Shown: piece after piece, positions 35,554-44,118 of the stretch | How the letters are laid out: each line of letters opens with the position of its first letter | Numbering within the stretch: the first letter of the stretch is position 1 | Assembly (NCBI GenBank): GCA_018141785.1 | Contig: CP073341.1 | Location: 3,441,422 to 3,505,421 of the forward strand | Direction of reading: 5' to 3' | Origin: Candidatus Paraprochloron terpiosi LD05 | GTDB taxonomy: Bacteria > Cyanobacteriota > Cyanobacteriia > Cyanobacteriales > Prochloraceae | DNA: 64,000 bases | Notes under the pieces: model-generated | The model's input: only the letters and a program-made list of their open reading frames with translations | What the model was told of the DNA's origin: nothing | The model's database searches: none | Program-made: the position numbers and the translations under genes

Positions 35554-36930
35554 TCAAAGAGATTGTAGAAAGCGCAAGAGAGCAGAGCGATCGCTTGAAG
35601 ACATATTAACAAAAGCTTCTTTGGCAACTTCTGCTTCGCCCCCATGCCACAAAATCGCCTCTTCTAAAGTGCGAGCGCGCCCGTCGTGGAGATAGGTTGA
35701 ATAAGGTAATACCGTTTGAGTCAAACCGATACCCCACAGAGGAGGAGTGCGCCATTCTGTCCCAGTTGCCTGAAAATCGGGCCTACCGTCGGCTAACCCA
35801 GCTCCCATGTCGTGGAGGAGCATATCCGTGTAGGGATGAATTTTCTGATGGGCTAATTCCGGGATGAAATAATCCCCTGTAGACAATTCTGACACGTGAC
35901 AACTACTGCATTTGGCTTGGGCAAATAGTTCCTCTCCCCTTTTAACCTTGCTATCCTTCAGTAAAGTGCGGGCGGGAACAGCCAAAGTTTGGACGTAAAA
36001 TGCCGCTACTTCCAGAGTCTTCCTATCTATATCCTCGGAACCATCTGGTTCTCGAAACAGAGGGTTCGTTACCCCCATATCATTAACATAGGCAGAAGCA
36101 GTTTGCTGAATCAGGTTCGGTTGGTTAGCCTTCCAACCAAAGCGCCCCAGCACAAGAGATTCTTTCTCTATATCCCACACTTGGTTAGGATGTCCGGAAA
36201 TCCCATCTCCATTTTTATCTTCTGGATCTGAATTAGCTAAAATAGTTTTGTCCTCAACAGCTTCCAAGAGGCCCAAACCAAACACTGGTGGGGGGATGCG
36301 CAAAGAGGTCATTACCGAGGCTGGTAGGGGTTTACCATTGCTTTGAATAATATTGGCTTCAGGGGTTCGCAGGCTATAAGTAGTTTCATCCCCATATTTG
36401 CCAGTTTGCTCCTGCCAAGCAATTTCTACCTTCCCTTCTGGGGGGTGTCCGTAAACCCCCTGTTCTTGAATTTGGGTTCCCAGTCCCGGAACTGGGGTAG
36501 CATTTTCTGCTGGAGCAATGGCTTCTGCATAGTAGTCCTTTTCAGAGAATTCTTCATTAGAAGGAGGCACCCCATTCTGACTCACCCTCACCAATAGCTG
36601 TCCTTTCTCCGGTAATCCACGCCCATTGCGGATATGGCAACCAACACAAGAAGCATTGTTGAAAAGGGGTCCAAGACCGGAGTTTATGGTGGCTGGTGGG
36701 GTGACGAAGACTGCCTCGAAAGCAATATCCCCCTCTCCGTGGCGCTGGAAATTCTCTTCACTCAAACCCGCTGAAGGCTGTTCGTAAGCGCTAGAAGCCC
36801 TGTTAAACACCGTTGTCTCACCCCCAGCTAGGGGTGTTGCTGCGGTTTGATTACCCAGGAATATAGATATGATAATAGCGGCGATCGCTCCTACAAGGAA
36901 CAAAACTAGTAATATGGGGAATGACTTCAT
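35554..36930 (-). CDS. Diheme cytochrome c oxidoreductase (DUF1111, thiol oxidoreductase-like)
   Basis: A 458-residue exported protein with an N-terminal membrane/signal segment (PILLVLFLVGAIAAIIISIF). Two heme c sites are seen: CVGCH (NNASCVGCHIRNGRGLPEKG) and CSSCH (KCSSCHVSELSTG). It is of the DUF1111/bacterial cytochrome c peroxidase-like family. It lies downstream of the imelysin gene in the same direction (14 bp apart). The paired arrangement is known from iron-regulated irpAB-type loci. Confidence 0.88.
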   Translation of the reverse strand: MKSFPILLVLFLVGAIAAIIISIFLGNQTAATPLAGGETTVFNRASSAYEQPSAGLSEENFQRHGEGDIAFEAVFVTPPATINSGLGPLFNNASCVGCHIRNGRGLPEKGQLLVRVSQNGVPPSNEEFSEKDYYAEAIAPAENATPVPGLGTQIQEQGVYGHPPEGKVEIAWQEQTGKYGDETTYSLRTPEANIIQSNGKPLPASVMTSLRIPPPVFGLGLLEAVEDKTILANSDPEDKNGDGISGHPNQVWDIEKESLVLGRFGWKANQPNLIQQTASAYVNDMGVTNPLFREPDGSEDIDRKTLEVAAFYVQTLAVPARTLLKDSKVKRGEELFAQAKCSSCHVSELSTGDYFIPELAHQKIHPYTDMLLHDMGAGLADGRPDFQATGTEWRTPPLWGIGLTQTVLPYSTYLHDGRARTLEEAILWHGGEAEVAKEAFVNMSSSDRSALLRFLQSL

Positions 36931-36944
36931 TATCCTTGTTAGAT

Positions 36945-38039
36945 TTAACTTTGCACTAAAGGTAGGACTTTCTGCTCCATAGTTGAGAAGAGTGCTTCCA
37001 CAGCAGTTTTAGCTGCTTCCAGCTTTACTAAAGCATCAGGAGAGGTAATATTAGTCTCAATAGGAGCAGGAACAGCATCCAAAGCAGCGATGGCCCCTTC
37101 TATTTCCATCTCAATCCGTTTATCCAATGCTGGATCAGTCCCAGCTACCAAGTCCCTCAAGCTTTTACCCCAGGTACCAGCAGTAGGAACAGTCCCCAGA
37201 TAGGCATTTTGAACACTGAGGAGATTATTTTTAAAGTCCTGGAGGGAAGTATGACTAAAGCGACTTTCCAAACCATCAGTCTCTTGGGTTTCTAGGGGTT
37301 CGCCAATCTTTTCATTAGCAACTTCATCCAGACAACCTAACACCCCTTGAACAATCTCCTCCAATGCTGCTGTGACTGTAAGATAAGCCTGGTTGTTCTC
37401 ATCTCCCGCCGTTACCAGCACTTCTCGGTAAGGGGGATTACCTTGAATCCCCTCCTGCCAACTTTCCAGCAGTGAATTAGCTGTTCCATCAAATGCTGTG
37501 GCTAAAGCTTTCAGATATGCCAATTCCCTGGGGGAGAAATCCTCTACCTTCTTATTATTGTTCGTCCCAAAGAGCAAGAGTTCCATGGTGTGAAAGCCTT
37601 TCTGGGTGGTTTGCAGGTTAGCGATGTATTCCGGGGTCAATTTATCATTACTATTGATGACAGCCTGAACATCAGTTTCGTTTACTGGCCAATCATCCAG
37701 ATCTGCATCATAGCCCAGGGAGTCTGCGGGTCCAAAAGCGAAAGCTTCGCTCTGCTCCCAAGGTTCCCGGGCTGCGATCCAAGCATTCCGAGCAGCTTTT
37801 AAGGTTTCCGCACCTGGGTTAGTAGTAAAAGCATCTGTTGTTTGGGATACTTTCGCCGCTTTTGCCACCAATTGCTGATAAGTTGGGATAATTACTCCAT
37901 CAGCAAAATTTGTAATAATGGCAACTTCCAGGTTCCTGGATTGACTTTTAGGGGCTAAGACGCTACTGCAACCGCCCCCCAGAAGCACCATTCCCGCAAA
38001 CGCCATGGCGACTATCGGTTTAAAGCTAGATTTAACCAT
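36945..38039 (-). CDS. irpA: Imelysin-family iron-regulated lipoprotein (IrpA-like)
   Basis: A 364-residue imelysin protein. The lipobox is LGGGC (residues 20-24, GMVLLGGGCSSVLAP), and the motif GFHTMELLLFG carries the GxHxxE iron-site pattern. A second half contains GVLGCLDEVANEKIGEPLE and SRFSHTSLQDFKNNLL. IrpA of Synechococcus is needed under iron limitation. It is the first gene of an imelysin-diheme-porin run on the minus strand. Confidence 0.9.
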   Translation of the reverse strand: MVKSSFKPIVAMAFAGMVLLGGGCSSVLAPKSQSRNLEVAIITNFADGVIIPTYQQLVAKAAKVSQTTDAFTTNPGAETLKAARNAWIAAREPWEQSEAFAFGPADSLGYDADLDDWPVNETDVQAVINSNDKLTPEYIANLQTTQKGFHTMELLLFGTNNNKKVEDFSPRELAYLKALATAFDGTANSLLESWQEGIQGNPPYREVLVTAGDENNQAYLTVTAALEEIVQGVLGCLDEVANEKIGEPLETQETDGLESRFSHTSLQDFKNNLLSVQNAYLGTVPTAGTWGKSLRDLVAGTDPALDKRIEMEIEGAIAALDAVPAPIETNITSPDALVKLEAAKTAVEALFSTMEQKVLPLVQS

Positions 38040-38280
38040 TTGCTAATTTTTCTCATTAGTTAGCTCAACAGTCTGTAAGTTTATCAAGTTTTATCCATTT
38101 TGACGAGAAATTTTCTATATAAAGGAGAGGAAGAAACTATATTCATATTTACCTGCTATTGTCATTATAGCATTAAAGCAAGGATTTGTCAAAAAAAAAT
38201 TATTTTCAATTAATTTTGATTTTCCCCTTGACAAATCCAAAATCATGATGTTATAGTAATAAAGGCTTGATAAAAAGCCT
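38040..38280. other. irpA upstream / tRNA-Phe promoter region
   Basis: No gene is seen. TTGACA at 38229 and TATAGT at about 38253 (about 17-18 bp apart) form a good promoter for the tRNA-Phe gene. A poly-A run and AT-rich blocks on the irpA side may hold a Fur site, but none could be called with confidence. Confidence 0.5.
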
Positions 38281-38353
<73 letters not shown>

Positions 38354-38413
38354 TTTAATTCACGTACCAAGGCGTAGGGGCAAAACCTTACCATAGCCCT
38401 ACAAAGGTAGGAT

Positions 38414-38442
38414 AAGCGCTTGCCCACCACAGGCGCTTTTTT
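38414..38442 (+). terminator. Terminator after tRNA-Phe
   Basis: Short stem AAGCGC/GCGCTT followed by a run of T, 60 bp downstream of the tRNA. Confidence 0.6.
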
Positions 38443-38638
38443 CATGCAAACAATTGGGCATAAAATAGTATTTTTTGGGTCAAAGCATAAACCTATGGGG
38501 TTACAATAGCTTTATTGATGCTCCCTAGAAGACGAGACCTCATCACCTGGGCGAAATTATCCGCACCTGCCTCGCCGTGGAAGAAAAACAGCACCAAATA
38601 ACTATCTCAACTTTTCAGCAAAGAAAGGATTTATCAAT

Positions 38639-39010
38639 ATGAAAAAATGGCCAGCCTGGTTCCCTTATCCCAGTTCCTACCTCAGAGCTATTAGCTTATT
38701 CCCCTTCGTGTTGACAACATTTCTTTTTAGTGTTGGTTTTTTCCTTGAGGTATCAGGTCTTCGGGGAGATGCAGAAGCGATCAGTCCGGCATTATTGATA
38801 GCGTTTTTCGGGAGTATATCACCAATCATCTGTATGACTCTCCATGCTCTATTCCATCATAAAGTCGTTAGGAGATTTAAAGGGTGGTGGCCAATTCCCT
38901 TGAGTTGGTGGCTTGGTTTTTATGCCACAGTAACAGTCAATATTGCGATAATACTAACGACTTTCGTATTTGCCGATGCTCCCTACTACCGAAACAATAT
39001 AATACAATAA
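38639..39010 (+). CDS. Small four-helix membrane protein, hypothetical
   Basis: A 123-residue protein with about three or four hydrophobic segments (LFPFVLTTFLFSVGFFLEV, ALLIAFFGSISPIICMTLHA, FYATVTVNIAIILTTFVF) and a His-rich loop LHALFHHKVVRRFKGWW. It is not recognised. AAGGA lies 10 bp upstream of the ATG. A second small membrane protein gene follows directly. Confidence 0.6.
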   Translation: MKKWPAWFPYPSSYLRAISLFPFVLTTFLFSVGFFLEVSGLRGDAEAISPALLIAFFGSISPIICMTLHALFHHKVVRRFKGWWPIPLSWWLGFYATVTVNIAIILTTFVFADAPYYRNNIIQ

Positions 39011-39028
39011 TTGTTAACAAATACTTCA

Positions 39029-39250
39029 ATGATTTTCTTTTTGGCGATCGCAACGATTCTCTTTCAAATTGAATTTCTCATCCGCAGACGCTTTTTCCCA
39101 AATTGCATCACTCCTATCTGGAAACAGAAAAAATCCAAAAAACGCTCAACCAAAACTAAGGAAGAACGGGTAGATGCTGAAATTGAGGAGATTTTGAAAG
39201 AAATGAAAGGGTTAAAGCGAGAAGCAAATCGACTGACGGATCGAGAATAA
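39029..39250 (+). CDS. Small single-pass membrane protein, hypothetical
   Basis: About 73 residues. An N-terminal membrane segment (MIFFLAIATILFQIEFLI) is followed by a basic region and a charged helix (KEERVDAEIEEILKEMKGLK REAN). The ATG at 39029 is preferred to the TTG at 39011. It is likely co-transcribed with the preceding membrane protein. Confidence 0.5.
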   Translation: MIFFLAIATILFQIEFLIRRRFFPNCITPIWKQKKSKKRSTKTKEERVDAEIEEILKEMKGLKREANRLTDRE

Positions 39251-39320
39251 CCTACTTGTATAGCATAAAATCCTTTCCCACCTCTCTGCGCCTCTGAGCC
39301 TCTGCGTGAAACCTTTAAAA

Positions 39321-39714
39321 TCACCCTCTGGACATGAGCCAAATTTGTCTCAGCCATAACCAACCAATGAGACAACCAACCAAATAATGGGGAAAATCCC
39401 ACCAAGAAAAAGTAGTTCCCAGGATAAATTTACCCATAAAAGTAGATCGCATTACTCCCAAAATTGGCGTTTTCACCAGTTGCAGTATTTCCAATAAGCA
39501 GGTGATACCGAAAACCCACAGGGAAATAGCAATGACTGCTTTTTTCCTAGATATAACCAAAAAGAAAAACAAACACTAGAAAATCTCGTATAGTATTCCA
39601 GCTGAATAATTATTAACCCACTCCTGACCTGGACCTGGATAGAATTTTAGATAAAAGCCGAGAGGCGTTACTATCAGCAGTAATAACAAAGTGAGTCAAC
39701 GTCTTTTCCTCATA
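39321..39714 (-). pseudogene. DUF2809 membrane protein, decayed
   Basis: Pieces of a DUF2809 protein can be read. TGA at 39699 interrupts the start. One extra C near 39661 shifts the frame between LLLLLIVTPL and FYLKFYPGPGQEWVNNY. TAG at 39576-39578 replaces Trp in the YEIFWCL context. The C-terminal part (GKFILGTTFSWWDFPHYLVG CLIGWLWLR) is intact. Confidence 0.75.
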
Positions 39715-39786
39715 CTAATTTTTCTCTTATCTTTCTCTGTGTCCTCTGCGCCTCTGCGGTTTAATCAAGGATCAATCTCACTTGAA

Positions 39787-39816
39787 ATAAAAATTAGCCC
39801 CTAAAGTAGGGGCTAA
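39787..39816 (-). terminator. psbD rho-independent terminator
   Basis: A perfect 10-bp stem (TTAGCCCCTA and its complement) with a 3-nt loop, followed by a T-rich tail on the minus strand, 62 bp after the psbD stop. Confidence 0.9.
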
Positions 39817-39878
39817 AGCAGAGTCTCAAAAACTGTAAGAGAGAGGATGATTATTCCTCATCCAACACTCGCAAACTT

Positions 39879-40937
39879 TTAGAGAGCGTTACCACGTGGT
39901 AGTACCTCCTCAGGGAAGACAAAGTTTTCGTGAGGCTGGTCTTGGCTAGACATCCAAGCCCGCAGCCCCTCATTTAAGAGAATGTTTTTAGTGTAGAATG
40001 TCTCGAACTCTGGGTCTTCAGCTGCCCGTAATTCTTGGGAGACAAAATCGTAAGCCCGCAGGTTCAAAGCTAAACCCACAATACCTACGGAACTCATCCA
40101 TAAGCCTGTCACAGGGACAAACAGCATGAAGAAGTGGAGCCAACGCTTGTTGGAGAAGGCAATGCCGAAGATTTGGGACCAGAAGCGGTTCGCTGTCACC
40201 ATGGAATAGGTTTCTTCAGCTTGGGTAGGAGTGAAAGCCCGGAAAGTATTAGCCTCTTCCCCGTCTTGGAACAAGGTATTCTCCACCGTTGCTCCATGGA
40301 TGGCGCACAACAGGGCACCTCCCAGAACCCCTGCTACTCCCATCATGTGGAAGGGGTTCAGAGTCCAGTTGTGGAACCCTTGTAAGAAGAGGATGAAGCG
40401 GAAAATCCCTGCTACTCCGAAGCTGGGGGCAAAGAACCAGCTGGACTGTCCCAAGGGATACATGAGGAAGACGCTCACAAATACCGCAATGGGAGCGCTG
40501 AAGGCAATAGCGTTATAGGGGCGAATCCCTACCAGACGGGCGATTTCAAATTGCCGCAGCATGAAACCAATTAAACCAAAAGCGCCGTGGAGAGCCACGA
40601 AGCTCCAGAGACCGCCGATTTGGCACCAGCGGGTGAAGTTCCACTGGGCTTCTGGTCCCCAGAGGAAGAGCAGGGAATGTCCCATGACGTCCGCAGGGCT
40701 GGAAACCGCTACGGTTAGGAAATTAGCCCCTTCCAGGTAGGAGGAGGCGAGACCGTGGGTGTACCAAGAAGTGACGAAAGTTGTGCCCGTGAGCCAACCC
40801 CCCAGGGCTAAGTAAGCGCAGGGGAACAGGAGAATACCGGACCAACCAACAAATACAAAGCGATCGCGCTTGAGCCAGTCGTCCAGGACGTCAAACCATC
40901 CTCTCTGAGCTGGGGCGCGAGATATTACAGCTGTCAT
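39879..40937 (-). CDS. psbD: Photosystem II D2 protein
   Basis: A 352-residue reaction-centre protein. It has the five-helix D1/D2 core, with [20 protein letters not shown], chlorophyll His in [16 protein letters not shown], the non-heme-iron/QA region [20 protein letters not shown], and Tyr-D in the [11 protein letters not shown] segment. No psbC follows: the gene ends in its own terminator, and a DUF2809 relic is next. This is therefore a monocistronic psbD copy, as for psbD2 in other cyanobacteria, whose expression often rises in high light. Confidence 0.98.
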   Translation of the reverse strand: MTAVISRAPAQRGWFDVLDDWLKRDRFVFVGWSGILLFPCAYLALGGWLTGTTFVTSWYTHGLASSYLEGANFLTVAVSSPADVMGHSLLFLWGPEAQWNFTRWCQIGGLWSFVALHGAFGLIGFMLRQFEIARLVGIRPYNAIAFSAPIAVFVSVFLMYPLGQSSWFFAPSFGVAGIFRFILFLQGFHNWTLNPFHMMGVAGVLGGALLCAIHGATVENTLFQDGEEANTFRAFTPTQAEETYSMVTANRFWSQIFGIAFSNKRWLHFFMLFVPVTGLWMSSVGIVGLALNLRAYDFVSQELRAAEDPEFETFYTKNILLNEGLRAWMSSQDQPHENFVFPEEVLPRGNAL

Positions 40938-41185
40938 GAAGCCAATCTCTTATGAATGATATGAGGACAAGGATTTGATTTTCTCTCGCTCCTTCCCATC
41001 TCCTGGGGTTAAGCAGAAGAGGAGAGGAAATGGGAGAGCATCGTTACTTTTCTTAACTAATCTTATAGTAAAGGAAACATTTGGATTTTGGCAACCCCAA
41101 ATCTTAAGAAAATATAAAAATTGCATCGGTGGCGGTTGCTATAGCGTTTACCCCATAATAGAGATTGTCCTATTGCAATATCTTG
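40938..41185. other. psbD upstream region
   Basis: A 250-bp divergent region holding the psbD promoter and 5' leader. AT-rich stretches at about 41040-41110 may include a -10 element. No gene is supported. Confidence 0.4.
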
Positions 41186-41458
41186 ATGTTTACCATTGAC
41201 CTGACTGTGAAGAACACGCCGATGACCCTCTCGGTACAACGGAAAGAAAAAGAGGATGCTCTCAAGATATACGGGGAAATTGTGGAAGCGATGAGAGCCG
41301 GTACCAACCAAGTGCTGCAATTGACCTGCGAAAAGCAGCCGGATAAACAAATAGCCGTCCTATCAGAAAGTATCTGCGCCGTAATCTTGTCTCAGAAATC
41401 TAGTACCACAGCTTCCGGTAAGGCTCCAGGTTTCTTTACGGCGGCTGAAAAGGAATGA
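41186..41458 (+). CDS. Conserved cyanobacterial hypothetical protein
   Basis: A 90-residue protein starting MFTIDLTVKNTPMTLSVQRK. No membrane segment or motif is known. The AT-rich start is uncertain; an ATG at about residue 13 is also possible. The stop overlaps the ABC-ATPase start (ATGA), so the two are translationally coupled. Confidence 0.75.
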   Translation: MFTIDLTVKNTPMTLSVQRKEKEDALKIYGEIVEAMRAGTNQVLQLTCEKQPDKQIAVLSESICAVILSQKSSTTASGKAPGFFTAAEKE

Positions 41459-42138
41459 CATTATCAACCAGTGCTATTAAAGTGCAAGATTTAGACTTTA
41501 GCTGGAGTCCAGAAAAGCCCGTGTTAAAATCTTGCTCCCTGGAAGTACCTCAGGGAGAATTTTGGATGCTCTTGGGGAATAATGGCAGCGGCAAATCTAC
41601 ATTATTGCGGTTGCTAGGAGGAATATTGCCCCCCTGTTTCGGTCAAATTGAAATTACCCAACCAGTAGGTTTTGTGTTTCAAAATCCCGATCGCCAGCTA
41701 GTAATGCCCACAGTAGGGGCAGATGTGGCTTTTGGACTGGTGGCAGAAAACCTGTCTCCCGCTCAAGTAAGAGAGCGAGTGGCTTCCTCCCTGGAAGCAG
41801 TAAATCTTCTGGATTTGGCCAGAAGGCCCATTTACGCTCTCAGCGGGGGGCAAAAGCAACGGATTGCCATCGCGGGAGCCATTGCTCGTCGCTGCGATAC
41901 TTTACTCCTAGACGAACCCACGGCTCTCCTGGATCCGGATGCTCAGTTAGAGCTGGTGGCACTGGTACAAGGGTTAGTTAAAAGTCGGGGGTTAACTGCC
42001 CTCTGGGTTACCCACCGCTTGGAAGAGTTAAATTATTGCGATGGTGCTTTTTTGCTGGACGGTGGGAAGGTTGTAGATCTCCGGGAACCAAAACATCTCA
42101 AAGAAAGACTGCTGGCAACAGAGTATAATAATGAGTGA
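41455..42138 (+). CDS. ABC transporter ATPase (ECF/CbiO-like)
   Basis: A 227-residue ATPase. Walker A is LLGNNGSGKSTLLRLLG, the Q-loop is FVFQNPDRQLVMPTVGADVA FGL, the signature is ALSGGQKQRIAIAGAIA, Walker B is TLLLDEPTALLD and the H-loop is WVTHRLEEL. The QNPDRQ motif is typical of energy-coupling factor (cobalt, nickel, vitamin) transporters. No permease is adjacent. Confidence 0.9.
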   Translation: MTLSTSAIKVQDLDFSWSPEKPVLKSCSLEVPQGEFWMLLGNNGSGKSTLLRLLGGILPPCFGQIEITQPVGFVFQNPDRQLVMPTVGADVAFGLVAENLSPAQVRERVASSLEAVNLLDLARRPIYALSGGQKQRIAIAGAIARRCDTLLLDEPTALLDPDAQLELVALVQGLVKSRGLTALWVTHRLEELNYCDGAFLLDGGKVVDLREPKHLKERLLATEYNNE

Positions 42139-42177
42139 ATTCTTAAGAACTATCCAATCAATCTCTCACCAGCAAAA

Positions 42178-42726
42178 ATGTCCCCTAAATCAGACCAAGT
42201 ACTCCTACTCGTTGACGGTTATAACGTCATCGGTACTTGGTCGTCTCTGAAAAAGACTAGGGATATTGATGGGCTTTCCTTAGCTAGAGGAGAGTTGGTA
42301 GAAGTTTTAATTAATTACACTGCTATTGTGGGCTATAAGACGGAAATCGTTTTTGACGCCCATCATCAGAAGACTCCAGCCCATAGCGAAAGTCATACCC
42401 GGGATTTGTCTGTGTATTATACGGCTTTTGCCCAGACAGCAGATACCTATATCGAAAAAGTTTGCGCTCGTCGTCAGTACCAGGGGTATCCCCAGTATTC
42501 TCGACTGATTGTGGCAACTTCAGATCGGGCGCAGCAGCTAACTGTCCTGGGATATGGAGCGGAATCCATGTCCGCTCAAAGACTGGCAGGAGAGGTGGAT
42601 GTGGCAACTACTCGACTGAAACGCAAAAAACGATCTAAGAAAAAATCTCCTGGTCGTTTTCTTTTTAATTCCCTTACTCCAGAAGCCAAGGAGCGTTTAC
42701 AACAGTTGCGACACGGGAGTTTCTGA
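42178..42726 (+). CDS. NYN-domain ribonuclease (YacP/Rae1 family)
   Basis: A 182-residue protein. LLLVDGYNVIG with the NYN-domain Asp, TEIVFDAHHQK, ADTYIEKVC and RLIVATSDRAQQL match YacP-type PIN/NYN nucleases. Rae1 in Bacillus cleaves mRNA in the ribosomal A site. A basic C-terminal tail (KRKKRSKKKSPGR) may bind RNA. Confidence 0.88.
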   Translation: MSPKSDQVLLLVDGYNVIGTWSSLKKTRDIDGLSLARGELVEVLINYTAIVGYKTEIVFDAHHQKTPAHSESHTRDLSVYYTAFAQTADTYIEKVCARRQYQGYPQYSRLIVATSDRAQQLTVLGYGAESMSAQRLAGEVDVATTRLKRKKRSKKKSPGRFLFNSLTPEAKERLQQLRHGSF

Positions 42727-42788
42727 GACCCGGTGAGTTGGTCAGGGTAGGGAAAAAAATTTTTTTTGAATATTTTTCCAAAAAGGGG

Positions 42789-42817
42789 TTGACACTGGCA
42801 AAAATATTAGTTATATT
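42789..42817 (+). promoter_or_regulatory. tRNA-Glu promoter
   Basis: TTGACA at 42789-42794 and TATATT at 42812-42817 are separated by 17 bp, 23 bp before the tRNA. Confidence 0.8.
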
Positions 42818-42839
42818 TATAAACGTTGAAAAAAAACAA

Positions 42840-42911
42840 GCCCCCATCGTCTAGAGGCCTAGGACACCTCCCTTTCACGGAGGCGACAGGGATTCGAATT
42901 CCCTTGGGGGT
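42840..42911 (+). tRNA. tRNA-Glu (UUC)
   Basis: A 72-nt cloverleaf; acceptor GCCCCCA pairs with TGGGGGT, the anticodon loop is CTTTCAC with UUC, and the T-loop is GGGATTCGAATTCCC. In cyanobacteria this tRNA also supplies glutamyl-tRNA for tetrapyrrole synthesis. Confidence 0.97.
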
Positions 42912-43047
42912 ATTTCTAACATTTAACAGTTACCAGGGATGGTGTGGCTGGATAGTTACGATAACTTATTTGCTACTTATTCTCTTTAATTCTCTCGATA
43001 CAGACGCTCTTCCATTTTATGATTAAGGGAGTTTCCAGTAGTTTTTG

Positions 43048-43161
43048 GTACGCTCGAAGGAGCAAATTACTCTGCCCCAGCTCCTTGAGTAACCGTGCAA
43101 GCAACTTTCACCGCACACGGCTCCTACGAGCTATGACCCCTTGGTAGCAGTTTGCTATCTA
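43048..43161 (-). mobile_element. Family C group II intron fragment (3' end, C1)
   Basis: Domain V (GAGCCGTGTGCGGTGAAAG with the matching TGCACGGTT side, about 43093-43129) and a domain VI ending CGTACC are present. The 5' part is missing, and a family A intron fragment begins directly upstream (43162). The next codons read TKNYWKLP and a stop at about 43025-43047, which may be the last exon of the symporter. Confidence 0.7.
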
Positions 43162-43248
43162 ATTAGAGTCGAGTGGGATGTTACCATCCCGACCCTCTCC
43201 TACGACACCGAAGGTGCCGCCTTTGGCGTCCCGGACGTGCAAGTTTCC

Positions 43249-43274
43249 CCCCCGCCATTAATCAATGCCGGGGG
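43249..43274. repeat. 26-bp palindromic element, copy 3 (in intron A1 domain V)
   Basis: It lies between the two strands of the domain V stem of intron copy A1. The same position is occupied in copies A2 and A3. Confidence 0.9.
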
Positions 43275-43275
43275 C

Positions 43276-44118
43276 TCAGGTGCTTCTATGCCAATGGGAG
43301 GCGCGCTTTACGAGACCATTATTTATGCGCTTGCGATGCACCGCTTGCGCTTGGTGGCAGTCCCGATGTAGAGCAACTAGGTTTTTCTTCTTCGAGTTGT
43401 GATGGTTGCCGTCAATGTGGTGCAACTCCACAGCCCCATCTCTCTCCATAAACAGTCGGTTGCAATGCGGACATTTGCCCTTCTGACGCTCAATAGCTTC
43501 AGCGGTTGGCGGCGTCACGCAAAGCCCGCGAAGGCTTGTAGAACAGGCGGTTTAACCGTACATTACCCCATTGAATCCCTTTGCGCCTTTGCGCCTTGGC
43601 GCGCTATCTAGGGCGATGTTGGCCAGTAGAGGTGATATTACACCACCCTGGGGAGTCCCCTTAATACTGGAGGGGTATTCACCGCGAACGCCTGCTTTGA
43701 TGGCCATCCTCAATCCTCTGAGTGCCTCTTTGGGTAGGACTACCCCTCTAAGCATGACCTGATGGTCAATTTCATCGAAGCATAAGAGGGATGTCTGTTT
43801 CCAGCACCATCTTGTCCTTACCATTAGCGGAACTCTTCAGATTGTTGAAGATGAGCTGTTGGGCGTCCGCAGTACAGCGTCCGGGTCGGAAGCCGTAGCT
43901 CCTTTCTCCGGCGATTGCTTCATAAGCGGGTTCGGCTGCCAATTTGAGCAGACATTGCCACGCTCTGTCGGCGATGGTAGGAATGCCTAATCCCCGTGTT
44001 TTGCCGTTTGGCTTAGGGATGTTTACCCTTCTCAGTGGTTGGTGTTGCCAGTGGTACCAGTGCTTGTTCAGCTTCTGGCAGAGCTGGAGAGCGCTGTCTT
44101 CCCATCCACTCCGGGGGC
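43276..44118 (-). pseudogene. Group II intron reverse transcriptase/maturase relic (A1)
   Basis: Frames in succession: LCQKLNKHWYHWQHQPLRRV NIPKPNGKTRGLG...GFRPGRCTADAQ to about 43800; after a frameshift, CFDEIDHQVML...KGTPQGGVISPLLANIALD to about 43610; then an HNH domain CPHCNRLFMERDGAVELHHI. The YADD box and most of the X/maturase domain are deleted. Confidence 0.85.

Larger units (their letters stand above)
43162..44118 (-). mobile_element. Family A group II intron, truncated copy A1
   Basis: The 3' end (CGACTCTAAT at 43162) is present. Domain V carries the 26-bp palindrome (43249-43274), and a second small palindrome lies at 43204-43231. The 5' half, including domains I-III and the IEP N-terminus, is absent. 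The copy starts directly in reverse-transcriptase coding sequence (TPGVDGK codons) joined to the symporter gene. Confidence 0.8.

Noticed and set aside
38040..38240. Fur box upstream of irpA
   Set aside because: AT-rich stretches are present but none approaches the consensus as closely as the porin site.
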